Program-made: the position numbers and the translations under genes
Notes under the pieces: model-generated
The model's database searches: none
What the model saw: only the letters and a program-made list of their open reading frames with translations
What the model was told of the DNA's origin: nothing
Part shown: positions 9,554-18,819 of the stretch, in pieces
Layout: each line of letters starts with the position of its first letter
How positions within the stretch are numbered: the first letter of the stretch is position 1
Source of the DNA: Dunaliella salina
Lineage: Eukaryota; Chlorophyta; Chlorophyceae; Chlamydomonadales; Dunaliellaceae
Direction of reading: 5' to 3'
Assembly: GCA_002284615.2 (NCBI GenBank)
Contig: MU069556.1
Span: 106,704 to 128,635, forward strand
DNA: 21,932 nucleotides

Positions 9554-11050
9554 CATGGCTGCGCACCCGAAACGACTAAGGGCAGAGCATTATGCATAGC
9601 AAACATTGTGAAGGCAAAGGTACAAGGCATTATGCATGTACAACGATACAAAGCACACCCTGACTACCACAAGCAACGCGCTGAAGCAAATTGCGCAGCG
9701 TGAGTCCACGGATCGCACTGACAGAGCCCCGGTGATGCGTGTGTTGCGATGGTTTAATCGCTGCTTGCTGTTTTATTGCCGTTCAACACCTTCAAACACT
9801 GAAAGCCTGAAATCAAGAAACTTGCGCATGAACTTCATACACTTGGTGCAGAACTGGATCAGCTTGTACAATGGGTGTCACACTAATTTAAACTACTAGG
9901 AGCAATTCCTGACTCGAGCTCTAAAAAAATTTGTTTTGCGGAACAGTGTCTATCCGTGCCAATGTGTCTCCATCTATTTATGCAAGAACCGTTTCCCCCC
10001 CTAACTAAGTGGTTTTTTCCTTTTTCAAGCACACACAGACAAGTACCACATGCATAAAAAAGTGCAGCGTGAGTACGTCACCAAGCAGTGCGCCCCGAAA
10101 CAGACACATTTCTAATCCCTCATTCTACAACAACATCTAAGAGCTTTGCTGTCTCAGGCTATGGTCTCAAGGGTGCATCCTTGGCCTTAAGAATGGGTGT
10201 GCATGTGTGCCACAATTCTGTGCCGTACGGCCTAAGGCAGCAAGGTGCGCTTACGCACTTGTTAATTTGACAAGAGGTGTAGAATGGGTAATTAAATACA
10301 TGATTGCACAGTCACCTGCGGAGTGTGCGCTCGAGGACGGCTTTCGGGTTTGTGATATCTAGGAAATCAGAAGTCACTGGCTGCAGCTTCACAAACTTTC
10401 CCTTGGGCAGGGATACATTGGTGAAGCGCACCATGTCCCCCACCTGGAGCAGTAAGTTTTGCATCATCTGCATGCGTGCATTTTTTTGAGAAAATTGTGG
10501 CAACTGAGAACAGATCTCTTGCGCGCATTAGTGCGAGGCCAGGGGCTGCATCACACACATCCATTGTCATGCGCCTCGCGTTTTGCAGGTGCGAGTAGCT
10601 GCATCATGTCTGTAGAAACTAGTTTGCAGTGGGTTTGTCCCTCACAAATTCCTGTGCATGAAACATAATCACAAAAGATGGGCACTCACCCAGTGTGGCA
10701 TGTACACCACACCCTCCTCAGCCAGGAACTCCAGCACCCCGCAGTGTGTGGAGCGCCCATTTACATCCTCCACCTTGAAAAGCATGGGGTACTCGATATT
10801 CAAGGAAGCTGGGAGGATGGGGGGCAGGAGGAAACATGTGATGTCAAGGGTTTTTCGTCTTGTGCATCTAAAATCAGCGCCTTACACATCAAAAGCATTG
10901 CAACAGCTGCTCACCCAGGCGCTGCAAAGCAGATGGAGGAAGGAACACCTTGTCCCCAAATTCTGCCTGGGGCTTGTCTATAAAGGCCACCGGCATTGCC
11001 CTGAAATTGGCTGTGTACTGCTCCATACCTCTGAACATGCCTCCAAACAT
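6731..11050 (-). CDS. UFD1: Ubiquitin fusion degradation protein 1 (UFD1), six exons
   Basis: UFD1 pairs with NPL4 as a cofactor of the AAA ATPase p97/Cdc48, presenting ubiquitinated substrates for extraction and proteasomal degradation. Exons in coding order: 11050-10915, 10808-10690, 10467-10316, 9415-9295, 7806-7731, 6915-6731. All five introns have GT-AG ends and the phases join without a break, giving 262 aa plus TGA. Family landmarks: residues ~23-41 [19 protein letters not shown]; ~60-85 [20 protein letters not shown]; then [50 protein letters not shown] and [17 protein letters not shown]; then [12 protein letters not shown] and the p97-binding SHP box [10 protein letters not shown]. 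The first ATG of MFGGMF is used as start; an in-frame ATG 21 bases upstream (11071) is possible. The product is shorter than usual (~305-320 aa) and lacks the second C-terminal SHP-like motif, so a missed donor (CCAG/GTGTGC near the stop) and a further exon remain possible. Exons 1-5 are near certain; the exact 3' end is less sure. Confidence 0.93.
6951..7050 (-). pseudogene. Decayed duplicate of UFD1 last exon (copy b)
   Basis: On the minus strand this reads [23 protein letters not shown] followed by a TAG stop (6962-6964). That matches [24 protein letters not shown] at the start of UFD1 exon 6 immediately downstream; the shared AAGAACGTT word recurs 117 bases apart. The SHP box half is absent. 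It lies inside intron 5, where its acceptor-like CATGGAAG context has lost the CAG. It is a tandem exon duplication that can no longer encode the p97-binding segment. Confidence 0.75.
7268..7475 (-). pseudogene. Second decayed UFD1 exon-6 copy (copy c), split by a short retroposon
   Basis: On the minus strand CATGTTCAG/AAGATGCAACGG repeats the exon 6 acceptor and first codons (CATGCGCAG/AAGATGCAAAG). After an inserted 92-bp element, AACAGCGGCTCCTGCAGAAG and CCAACATTCTAG match the following part of exon 6. The two halves are separated by the element at 7337-7428 and its 27-base flanking direct repeats. The reading frame is lost. It lies in UFD1 intron 5. Confidence 0.65.
7337..7428 (-). mobile_element. 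Short SINE-like retroposon, copy S1 (92 bp)
   Basis: On the minus strand it runs GGTTACAAAG, GGCCTCCAGTCAAATCGACT, GACTGCTAGCC, then an A-rich tail (CATAAAAAGAAAGAAG). It is flanked by a 27-base direct repeat with one mismatch (7310-7336 and 7429-7455). The long flanking duplication and A-rich 3' end are the usual marks of LINE-driven retroposition. It interrupts decayed UFD1 exon copy c in intron 5. No A or B box is evident. Confidence 0.75.
7906..7975. repeat. 22-bp tandem repeat, three units plus partial
   Basis: The units contain AACAGACTCCCACAAAGGCA and lie at 7906-7927, 7928-7949 and 7950-7971, with a 4-base start of a fourth. The third unit differs at one base. It sits in UFD1 intron 4 about 100 bases from exon 5. 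Confidence 0.9.
8072..8273. mobile_element. Possible small hAT-type element or solo end
   Basis: The sequence begins TAGGGTTGGCCA, identical over 12 bases to the terminus of the complete element at 346-1428, followed by AT-rich DNA with CGTAT-like words. The 8 bases before it, TGCATAAG, resemble TGCGTAAG at 8266-8273, but the implied right end (CCCTGCA) is not a clean inverted copy. It lies in UFD1 intron 4. The left terminus is clear; the right boundary is tentative. Confidence 0.4.
8471..8684. repeat. 31-33-bp tandem repeat, about seven units
   Basis: Each unit follows GGATCACGGTGTCAACACAC then AATGAGATTTC, with CACAC or CACACTC variants changing the length. Seven diverged units can be followed inside UFD1 intron 4. 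Confidence 0.9.
9472..9551. repeat. (TG)n microsatellite in UFD1 intron 3
   Basis: An uninterrupted TG dinucleotide run of about 80 bases lies 57 bases from the exon 4 acceptor. On the transcribed strand it is a CA repeat. Confidence 0.98.
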
Positions 11051-11239
11051 GACGAATGTTGACCAAAGCAATGAATGATTTTTACGCTAAATTCTAAAGC
11101 TCTGTCATGTACCTTGCATCAATTCCCTTTTATGCGATTCGTGGTTTCGCTTAACTGCGTGCATTTTGCAGTATTTAAATTTCTGCATGAAATTCCAATG
11201 AATATATATACGCCTGGGATTTTAATTTAATAATTTTCA
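11051..11239 (-). promoter_or_regulatory. Putative UFD1 upstream/5' region
   Basis: This AT-rich stretch lies directly upstream of the UFD1 start and ends at the assembly gap. On the minus strand it holds a TATATATA run near 11205-11213 and a CATAAAAGGG TATA-like box near 11128-11137. No transcription start is visible, so calling it a promoter is inference from position and base composition. Confidence 0.3.
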
Positions 11240-11690
11240 NNNNNNNNNNNNNNNNNNNNNNNNNNNNNNNNNNNNNNNNNNNNNNNNNNNNNNNNNNNNN
11301 NNNNNNNNNNNNNNNNNNNNNNNNNNNNNNNNNNNNNNNNNNNNNNNNNNNNNNNNNNNNNNNNNNNNNNNNNNNNNNNNNNNNNNNNNNNNNNNNNNNN
11401 NNNNNNNNNNNNNNNNNNNNNNNNNNNNNNNNNNNNNNNNNNNNNNNNNNNNNNNNNNNNNNNNNNNNNNNNNNNNNNNNNNNNNNNNNNNNNNNNNNNN
11501 NNNNNNNNNNNNNNNNNNNNNNNNNNNNNNNNNNNNNNNNNNNNNNNNNNNNNNNNNNNNNNNNNNNNNNNNNNNNNNNNNNNNNNNNNNNNNNNNNNNN
11601 NNNNNNNNNNNNNNNNNNNNNNNNNNNNNNNNNNNNNNNNNNNNNNNNNNNNNNNNNNNNNNNNNNNNNNNNNNNNNNNNNNNNNNNNNN
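11240..11690. other. Assembly gap (N run)
   Basis: 451 unresolved bases, adjoining a CA microsatellite that probably broke the assembly. Open frames drawn through it are artefacts. Confidence 0.99.

Positions 11691-11774
<84 letters not shown>
11691..11774. repeat. (CA)n microsatellite next to the gap
   Basis: A pure CA run of about 84 bases that begins at the gap edge, so its true length is unknown. Confidence 0.98.
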
Positions 11775-11777
<3 letters not shown>

Positions 11778-13220
11778 GCGCCACATGACGCTGAGCTCAG
11801 TCATCACACTGGAAAACAACTCTCAGATTCATTTAGATGATGAGAATGACGAGACATGAGCGAGCTAAGATTGTGGGGATCCTGAGCTGTCAGACTAATG
11901 GGGTAAGGGGGTAGGAAGCTGGTGGATTTTTTGAACTGCATATTTTTTGGTAAAATTCAAAGTCTATGGTTGACAAAGCCAGCGCTGGCAATAACAGCAA
12001 GTTCCACAATGGAGACAAGCTAAAACTTTTTTTGCTTTTAGTAAAAGCAGCAGAATTTCTGTTCAATGAGGTGGATATCTGTCTCTGGAATCTATATCTT
12101 GTGGGTGATGGTTGGAGTCTCTGCCTTCGAGGGGCAGAACTACAATGCCGTCGGGGCGACTGAGTTGTGTATTTGTTGGCTGTCCAGATGGGAAAAGACA
12201 ATGCGGAATGCTTTGTTGGAAACTATCAGGAACTTACACCTCCAGGGAGCACAGCCTTTCTGTATTGCATGCATCCTTGGTGCAATATCCAAGATCTCCT
12301 TTGCTGATTGCTTCACCACAAATGCTGAATGCTTGATGGTTGAACGATTTGATAAGCATTCTATTTATGTGTGGATGGGTTCATCTGAGTTGGGTATGGG
12401 AGGTGCTATCAGGTGCAACACATAAAGGGCAGAAAGCAGGCACAGGGTGGCTGTCTAAAGAGTATGGCATGTTTGCCACTGTGTGGGGTGTCAGTTCAAC
12501 ATTGAATGACATTGGTCTTTTCTTTTAGAGTTCGCAGTTTCATATGCCGGAAAGCATTGCTGATTTGAAAGTAGCGGTGGATTGATGATAGGGCATCCTC
12601 TGCAGGTTTTGCCAGTTTTTTGTTTGGTGTACCTTCCCATTGTAGGATGGTGTAACAGACACTTGCAAGAGGAACAGCTGATGTTTGATTAATGTGAGGT
12701 GATAAGCCCAGGTTGTTAGCTCAGATTGTGAGAGATGGTGTGTGGTTTGCGTTCATGAGGTCCGGGGGGAAAAGGAAAAGGAAGAGGAAAAGCTACGCTA
12801 CAGGCCGACGGCCGGAAACGTTGATTAAGGAAATGATAAAATCCAACCAGTATCCGGCCTGCCCCTGGAGAGTTCAATCCAGGATCTCAAGCGCTATCTG
12901 AGCCACAATTCACTCTAGTCGACTACAAATCCCAGAAATTCTCAGGACTGCTCGTGCGTAGCGTTACAGCTCTGGTCTGGGGGTTACGTCAGAAAGTAGG
13001 GGGATTGAATTTAAATGGTCTTGGGTTTGACCTCTTCCCTGGCCGCAGCGATGCAACCTGCTGCAGCGATGCAATCTGTTGCAGATAAGGTTGCCATCTG
13101 GGCCAGCCGAACCAAAATTTAAACTACTCTTAATATTGTGCTGGATTCGTACAGGAGCATACTTCACCAGGGGGGCGACAGGCCCGAATTGCTGAAAGTT
13201 TTTTTTCGCGCCAATATTTT
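11775..13220. other. No gene recognised
   Basis: I find no supported exon. Moderately long frames at 12066-12425 are not backed by splice signals or family motifs. A local duplication GCAGCGATGCAAYCTG occurs at about 13045-13076. A tRNA A-box-like TGGCTCAGATAGCGC lies on the minus strand near 12884-12898, with GGATTGAACTC about 10 bases beyond it, too close for an intact tRNA or SINE promoter. Confidence 0.4.
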
Positions 13221-13224
13221 CCAA

Positions 13225-13740
13225 CTATGACCATTCCAACCATTATTATATACCATGTCCACTAAAAAATGACGAAACCGGTTGACCCCAGATCACTCTC
13301 CTGGCCTCAGATTACCCTAAAATGGCCAACGGATCCACCTTGGGACCATTCATTCCCAAAATTCTGTGTTTATAACACTTGTATACGATATTAACATCCT
13401 GTGTATCCTAATGTGGGGAAAAAGAGGGTAAAAAATCGATCTTTTTGGCACCTCCTATGCCAGGTTTTGTCAAGGGAATGGCTGGAACTCTGTATCTTAC
13501 CAACCACTGGGTCTTTTCACTCCATCCAATTCTTTTTTTTGGAAATTTGAAGATTCCAACGCTCTAGGCATTAAGCGATCTCTGAGCGTGCATTAAGGAA
13601 AGGGCTTCCACGATCGCCCCCACCAGGATTAGAACCCATTTTTTTACAGTGATTTTTTTTGGTACAAGGGCTCCAAATCATCAATTGTCACCCAATTTGG
13701 CGTTGCATGTGGTCTGGTAGGAAGATTTGGTGGTAAAGGA
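13225..13740 (+). repeat. Dispersed repeat family, copy B (longest)
   Basis: Its first part aligns with copy D at 2765-3110 and its last part with copies A and C, so it links all members. It carries ACCAACCACTGGGTCTTTTC, GGTACAAGGGCTCCAAATC and CACCCAATTTGGCG. Between about 13540 and 13640 it has an extra block with a tRNA B-box-like GGTTCTAATCC on the minus strand. At the site where copy A carries the hAT element, this copy has none. Confidence 0.65.
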
Positions 13741-13770
13741 AAGGGGTTCACGCTGCAGCCAATTAGGATG

Positions 13771-13997
13771 GTGCGCCCCAACTGGCACTTTCTTAGTTGC
13801 TGCCATGGATAGATTGGGCTGCATTTGGGTGATAGTCTTAAAAAGTGCCAGTTGGGGTGAAGGGGGCACACAGCTCTTTTTTTTGAGCCAATTTGTCACC
13901 TTTTCCTTAATTGATGTAGGGAGAGTTTCTCTGCCTACGTAGTTTTTCTTTTCTTTTCTTTTCCTTGCCTGTTGGGGCGCACATTCCCAGGGAATGT
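13771..13997. repeat. Cluster of inverted repeats
   Basis: CCCCAACTGGCACTTT (13776-13791) has a perfect inverted copy at 13842-13857. GTGCGCCCCAAC (13771-13782) has a perfect inverted copy at 13971-13982. ACATTCCCAGGGAATGT (13981-13997) is a perfect 17-base palindrome. The overlapping arms suggest foldback-type transposon debris or a structured transcript. Confidence 0.8.
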
Positions 13998-14289
13998 TTA
14001 AAGAACACCCCTATTTAAGGCCTACGTCACCCCCCTCTGTTACTTCTCTGAATTTTGTCAGAGAGGGTCAGCTAAGCATGTGTTTCCCAAATATGCTCCT
14101 TTTCTACATTTCAAGTGTGATGAAGCACGGCCATTTCATCTGAATGGGACAATGTTAACTCAAAAGTATAGCTGGTGCTACAAGCTGCCAGAGCACATGC
14201 TCAAATCTGTGTGATTCGCCCTGCAGTGCTTTGGTAGACTAGGCTAAAGCTCACATGAGGCATGTGAAGCCTAGTTCAGTGCTTTCCCA

Positions 14290-14460
14290 TCCCCATCCAG
14301 CGCTTCTTACAAAATTTTTTGGGGGGGTGGATGGCTGAAATCGCCACATCACACCAACTAATGGGTCTGCCACTCCATTTTGCAGCGATATTCTTTTGTC
14401 ACAAAGACCCCAAGTCACTTAAAAGCACCCAATTTGGTGCAATTTGTGGTAAGATATGGG
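14290..14460 (+). repeat. Dispersed repeat family, copy C
   Basis: GGATGGCTGAAAT, CCAACTAATGGGTCT, CACTCCATTTTGCAG, TATTCTTTTGTCACAAAGAC and CACCCAATTTGGTGC follow the same order as copies A and B. The uninterrupted CACCCAATTTGG marks the site filled by the hAT element in copy A. Confidence 0.6.
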
Positions 14461-15640
14461 GATGCAGAGGATGCTAGGGTTATGCCACGGCACATCAGGC
14501 ACGTGCCCTGCACCTGGCAGTTAACAAACTTTAGTGTTGCAAAGGAGCCAGGTATCAAAACTCTGCCAGTTACGGGGTATATATGTCAAGAGCATGCAAA
14601 ATAAGGCAATTTTAAGCGCCAGCCAAGAGGCTGCAGAAGGCATAAGTTTTGGAAGCACGTGCCTTTCCGTCTAAGAACTAAATGTTTGGAATCCTCAGCT
14701 CAAGAGCGGCTATTGATCGGCATTCATATGAGTCCAGTCAGAGGGGTTGCAGAGTTGGGGCTTGGTTTGAGGGGTTCCCAAGCTTTGGCACTTCCCCTTG
14801 AATCTTTCTGGGCCACTTCTACCAAATTCTAAACAAATCGTCAGGTACCTGGGCTCAAGAAAATCGGTTGGCACCCTTTTGATGCAAATTGAGTGAAAGG
14901 GGGCTTTTATGTGCATGGCTCAGAATCGATGCCATGCAGGCAAGGGTATGGGCAGCAGGGGTTGTGGAGGCAGCATATCAACCCAAACTTCCGGGATAGT
15001 GACCGTGTATGGTGCCTTATTGCATGGTGGAGTCAGGAGGGCAGTTCGTGGACTTGCAAGCTGGGTGTGAATACCTAGAAAGGCAGGTATGCCTGAGCGG
15101 CCGCTGCTCAGTTTCTGCCCCATAATTCTGCTGCAGCTGATTTTTCCTTTGCGCTGAGCATGCATATGGGTGGAGATTAGACAAAGGAGCAGATTGGTCC
15201 CCTTCCTTTTTGGACTGGGGCACCAGAAGGGGGATTATGGGGTGGTCCATCCCAAAATTTGCAAGTGCCTTCCAAAAAATTTTACGTTTTAGACCCCTGC
15301 ATCAGCTGACCTTCTCTGAAATTTTGTGCTAGATCCAAACAGAATTCTTCGAAGCACCCCACATTTTCTGGTAAATTGAGCTGCACTGCTACTGATGAAT
15401 TTCTATCCATATTTGTATTGACTACTCATATGTCATTACGTCATTTACAATTGGCAAATTGACAATTGACGACAGTGAACACGTATTTGTACGTACACTC
15501 CTCACATTTCTGCTTCTTGAAGCCTGCGCATTAAACTTACTTTTAGGTGGCAAACGCATCAGAGTTGAGCGCGATTTTTTTCTTTTCCAGTTTGCACTCA
15601 TGTTAATCTCAATCAAATTGACTTACATGCCTTCTTTCTC
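14461..15640. other. No gene recognised; repeat debris
   Basis: Some segments (for example 14840-14900 in reverse) weakly resemble the same dispersed repeat family. The open frames show no domain, conserved motif or convincing splice context. Confidence 0.4.
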
Positions 15641-15850
15641 TGCCTGCCGCACTTCTCGCAGCCTGAGCTTTGTTTGGGCCCCAAACCGGGGAGGTCATAG
15701 CGGTCTCAGCACCAATGTGGCCACCTTCCCTTGAATCATGTGGGGGGTGTTCAGGGAGTTTTCACTGTCATCGTAGTTTTCCTCTTCTTCCTTCAGAAAG
15801 TTTCTTAAATCGAACCATTTACAGAATATTCTGTAAATACCTTGTAAATT
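15641..15850 (-). CDS. Candidate acidic exon of an unidentified gene
   Basis: On the minus strand a frame reads WFDLRNFLKEEEENYDDSEN then SLNTPHMIQGKVATLVLRPL and stops. A neighbouring segment reads KLRLREVRQAEKEG and ends near a GTAAG donor (about 15625-15630). The acidic run and donor look exon-like, but the pieces are not in one clean frame and no family is recognised. They may be exons of the minus-strand gene whose better parts lie at 17368-18754, or a separate decayed gene. Confidence 0.2.
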
Positions 15851-15994
15851 CTTGTGAATTGACTCATGCACAAGAGCGTTAATAGGGCTACTAAAGTAGT
15901 ATGCATGCCTTTCTCCCATCCTACAGTAACACATGTGCTTCGTGTTGAAGCCAGTAGGACTTTACAAGTGGTATGGGGGCATTGTGGGCAGCAG

Positions 15995-16035
15995 GCTTAG
16001 GGCCGTGGAGCGGCGCCCTTGCCCATGTTAGCCAC
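15995..16035 (-). CDS. Candidate terminal exon VANMGKGAAPRP
   Basis: A strong minus-strand acceptor (pyrimidine-rich TTTTCTTTCTTTCCAG) is followed by GTGGCTAACATGGGCAAGGG and a stop after 12 codons. The acceptor is the best in this stretch. The upstream partner could be the island at 16200-16400. The short peptide gives no clue to function. Confidence 0.2.
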
Positions 16036-16189
16036 CTGGAAAGAAAGAAAAGAATGCAGTCCACTGGAGAAAATTTGGCGCAGGAGTGGTCCCAGAAGTT
16101 GGCGTGGTGAAGATGGTGCTTAAAGGATCCGAGGATTAATCCCAGCTTACGGCTGCATAACTGCATGCTCACCTCATGGCTGTGGCTCA

Positions 16190-16400
16190 CCCTGGTGCAA
16201 GAGGGGGCCACATACTGAGACATTGGATAGCTTTCTCTAGGGCAAAGGGGGGGGCGAATTTGCTCGACAGGGCCTCTTGGCAGCAGTGTTGCAGGCGTCC
16301 TAGATGGAGGCCAGCTTGCTGGAGTAGAGTCCTGTGCTCCTCTTCCTCTTTGTCCGAACTGATGAGGCTCACTCTCAGCTTTAGCGCTGACTGTTGGGTC
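16190..16400 (-). CDS. Candidate helical exon of an unidentified gene
   Basis: After an acceptor-like GACCCAACAG the minus strand reads SALKLRVSLISSDKEEEEHR, then TLLQQAGLHLGRLQHCCQEA and FALEKAIQCLSMWPPLAP, ending near CAGG/GTGAGC. The heptad-like leucine spacing and charged stretch look like real helical protein. The same acceptor and first codons recur at 20301-20334. Family unknown; it could belong to the helical-repeat gene upstream. Confidence 0.3.
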
Positions 16401-16497
16401 TTTCCTTAGTGCACGCTTGCTTTTGCCAAGCGTAGACTTCTCCTTCTTCTTCTACACCAGGCAAGCTCTTTATCTTCAGGGTGCTTCCTTGAAGGGC

Positions 16498-16510
16498 GGG
16501 GGGGGGGGGG
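16498..16510. repeat. Poly-G tract, 13 bases
   Basis: A homopolymer following CTTGAAGGGC, the same CCTTGAAGGG context that precedes the 25-base G tract at 4213. Confidence 0.9.
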
Positions 16511-17016
16511 TGTTGCTGGGCGCGTGGCTGTGGAGATCAGGAGAAGAAGAGTTTGAGGGGAAGGCCCTGTGGTGAGGCCCCTGCTAGCTTGCTAAATAGG
16601 GGACCTCCCCTCAATGCATGTGGCCTCTTACATTGGTGCTTAGACTCCTCTTTTTGCTTCTTTCTGTTCTTTCAACTGTCCTCACAGGCAGCAACTCTAG
16701 AGATCTTCCTTTTCCTTTTCTGTCTATGGTTTAAATGAGTGGCTCTTACTGGGACCAAACTTATAAGCACTGCCACACCGTTTCCTTTTGGGCAGAGGAA
16801 GTCGTCAGGGATCCTCAGCTGCTGCAAGAGGCATTACACAAGGTAACTCCTACTGATCCCAACAAATCCTGGGTATTCATTTTTTTGGTGGAGAGAATCT
16901 TCCTCCTTTGGTAGAGAGGACACAGAGAGGGCAAGGGGCTCTTTTGGCCTGTATATAGGGTATGGAAATTCGTAATGCTCAAAACCATGTCCTTTTTCAC
17001 TGGCTGGCATCGCAAA

Positions 17017-17246
17017 TCAATGTTGGATGCTGCGCATGATCAGCTGGATGATGCGCTCCCAGGAAATCAAAGATGAGAAGAAATTGCAGTGTGCAAGAAG
17101 AATCCCGCGCTGCTCCATGGGGAGGTAATCCCTGTTAGTTAGCTAGCTTGTTTGTTTGTTTGTTTGTTTCACACTTGCTCGCCTCACCCGAAACTCCCAG
17201 CGCAAGTCAAGGGTGGGGTCATAGGGACCAAGTCTTTTTGCTCCAA
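17017..17246 (-). CDS. Candidate last two exons of an unidentified gene
   Basis: Proposed exons are 17246-17188 and 17131-17017, joined in frame across a 56-base intron with GTGAGG donor, two CTAAC branch-point-like words and AACAG acceptor. The translation reads LEQKDLVPMTPPLTCAGSFG and then DYLPMEQRGILLAHCNFFSS, LISWERIIQLIMRSIQH and stop. The second exon looks distinctly coding. The first is less sure; an alternative frame (GPYDPTLDLRWEFR) is also attractive. Just upstream ELIISDELTYDYDLPW is another exon-like phrase. These could be further exons of the helical-repeat gene if its stop at 17368 is really intronic. Confidence 0.35.
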
Positions 17247-17367
17247 CTTGGAGACATAAGTGAAGTGGGTTGGTGCAAGTATGAAAAGGGAAGTACAGAA
17301 AGGTGATGTTTACTGTCAAAGATCACCCATGGCAGGTCATAATCATAGGTCAACTCATCGCTGATGA

Positions 17368-18754
17368 TCAGCTCCTAGTCGGCAACAGCTCAGGCATCAC
17401 ATCCTTCAGCCTAGTGGCCAGCACTGGATCCAGCTGCGCATGCAGGCCTTCTACGTTCTCAAGCTGCTTGCTCAAGAGCACAGCCACACCCGACAACCTC
17501 TCTCCATGCTCTGCCATGTTTGTCAGTGCCTGTTCATCATTGCCTGCACCCTGCCGCATTGCATTCCGCAAGCTGCCGCAGGACACACATGCTTGTGCAA
17601 GCACTGCGGGTGGCAAGCTTGTCCCTGGAGAGGCGTCTAAAAGCTTGGCACTCGCTGCGAGAACGAGGCTGCATGCGTCTGCTCTTTGGGCCATGTGGAC
17701 ATACGCCCAGGCAAGGTTGGCAAGGGCGGACACGGGCAAGGAATGAAGGCTTGCCAGGGCTTGAGGTCGTATAGACCTGAAAAAAGGAAACAGCACAGAA
17801 ACACCATGGAGGTGGGCAGACAGCAGAACCCACTTGCGTCATAAGTAAGTGGGTAAGGATAGCCCCTGAGTGCAGACAAAGGGGTAGCCGGTTCTGCTGT
17901 TGTGGTGTATGGGTGGATGAGATCACACAGCCAATGGGAGTGCTCGTTAATGTTCATTCTTTTCCTTCAACATACAGTGCTTATTTCATGCAGCTCTAAC
18001 ATGCCCATTGGAGGTACATTGGCCGTATGTAGGGCCTTTTTGTGTTGGGCCATGTAAATTTTTCATGGGTGTCTTTTTTGCCACAAGTTCCTATGGGTCA
18101 AACCAAAGGGATCTCCCCAGAGCGGAGGAGTGGTGAAGTAGATTAACTAGTCCGCGCTGCTGCGGGGAACAATCGGTCGAATAGATGGTAGGAAGTAATT
18201 TGAGTGCAAAATAATTGCGCCACGCACCTGCACAACTCTGCTCCTTGTGTTAAACATGATGACCTAGGTGGAGGGCTACATAAAAGGCGGGGGATGGTGC
18301 TGAGTATCAGCTCTGTTTTGGTATTAAGTTGGCAGCATTATGGCGTCACCCACCTGCTTGAACTGAGCAGTGATCCCCGTCTGTGTAAGCTCTGTATGTA
18401 AACTATTCTAGGTTATAAGCTCTGCATATAGGTTGTTAGGGTGCTGTGCCACCCACAGGGTTTACAGAAATAAGGCCTTCAGTCAAAACCCTCGACTGCT
18501 AGCCTGCTCGTAAAAAAGAAAAATTTCGTGACTCATTTCATGACTCATCATGCTGTGCCACCCACCTGCATAGGTCTGCCCCTGGGTAACGCAGGTCAGC
18601 AAGGCTGGCCATCAGAGCAGATGAGTGCACCGGCCCCATGCCCTCAAAGCCACGTATCCTCAGGAGATCAGCAGCAAGGTGCACCAGCGGGTCCTCCACC
18701 TTGCCAGCAGTACTGAGGGCTGCAAGCAAGCCCTGGAGGTCGTAAGGCGTCATC
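17368..18754 (-). CDS. Helical-repeat (OPR/FASTK-like) protein, 3' exons, partial
   Basis: Two exons join in phase: 18754-18566 and 17776-17368, giving about 198 residues to a TGA. The first follows a CTCACAG acceptor and reads MTPYDLQGLLAALSTAGKVE then HLAADLLRIRGFEGMGPVHS; the second follows TTTTTTCAG and reads RPQALASLHSLPVSALANLA, WAYVHMAQRADACS and SLPPAVLAQACVSCG. The ALANLAWAYVHM phrase is the hallmark of the octotricopeptide/RAP/FASTK-like alpha-helical repeats, which in green algae mostly bind chloroplast or mitochondrial RNA. The N-terminus and any targeting peptide are not found, and there is no RAP domain before the stop, so the 3' end may be incomplete. Intron 17777-18565 contains retroposon S3 at its 5' edge. 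Family assignment is from pattern, not search. Confidence 0.55.
18457..18550 (+). mobile_element. Short SINE-like retroposon, copy S3 (94 bp)
   Basis: On the plus strand it runs AGGGTTTACAG, AAGGCCTTCAGTCAAAACCC, TCGACTGCTAGCCTGCTCG, then TAAAAAAGAAAAA and a short extra tail. It is flanked by the perfect 15-base direct repeat TGCTGTGCCACCCAC (18442-18456 and 18551-18565). The right repeat abuts the last base of the helical-repeat gene's exon, so the duplicated target contains that exon's 5' splice site. It is antisense to the gene. Confidence 0.75.
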
Positions 18755-18819
18755 CTGTGAGGGTCATTGGGTGCGAGAGGAAGCAGTAGGGAGGTTGTAG
18801 TACATCAAGCATAATTGGT

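Noticed and set aside
11175..11819. Minus-strand open frame of more than 200 codons
   Set aside because: Most of it is the N gap; the apparent length is meaningless.
12066..12425. A 119-codon plus-strand frame
   Set aside because: No domain, no splice context and irregular composition; treated as chance.
12884..12898. tRNA A-box-like sequence on the minus strand
   Set aside because: The B-box-like motif is only about 10 bases beyond it and no cloverleaf can be drawn, so it is not called a tRNA or SINE.
16791..16852. Plus-strand exon-like phrase EEVVRDPQLLQEALHK followed by GTAACT
   Set aside because: It looks coding and has plausible splice ends, but no neighbouring plus-strand exon continues it and the surrounding islands are on the minus strand; the support is too thin to list as a gene.
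17368..17440. SET-domain reading of ELTYDYDLP on the minus strand near 17310-17370
   Set aside because: The short phrase resembles the SET-domain ELTYDY motif, but none of the other SET motifs or post-SET cysteines occur nearby.
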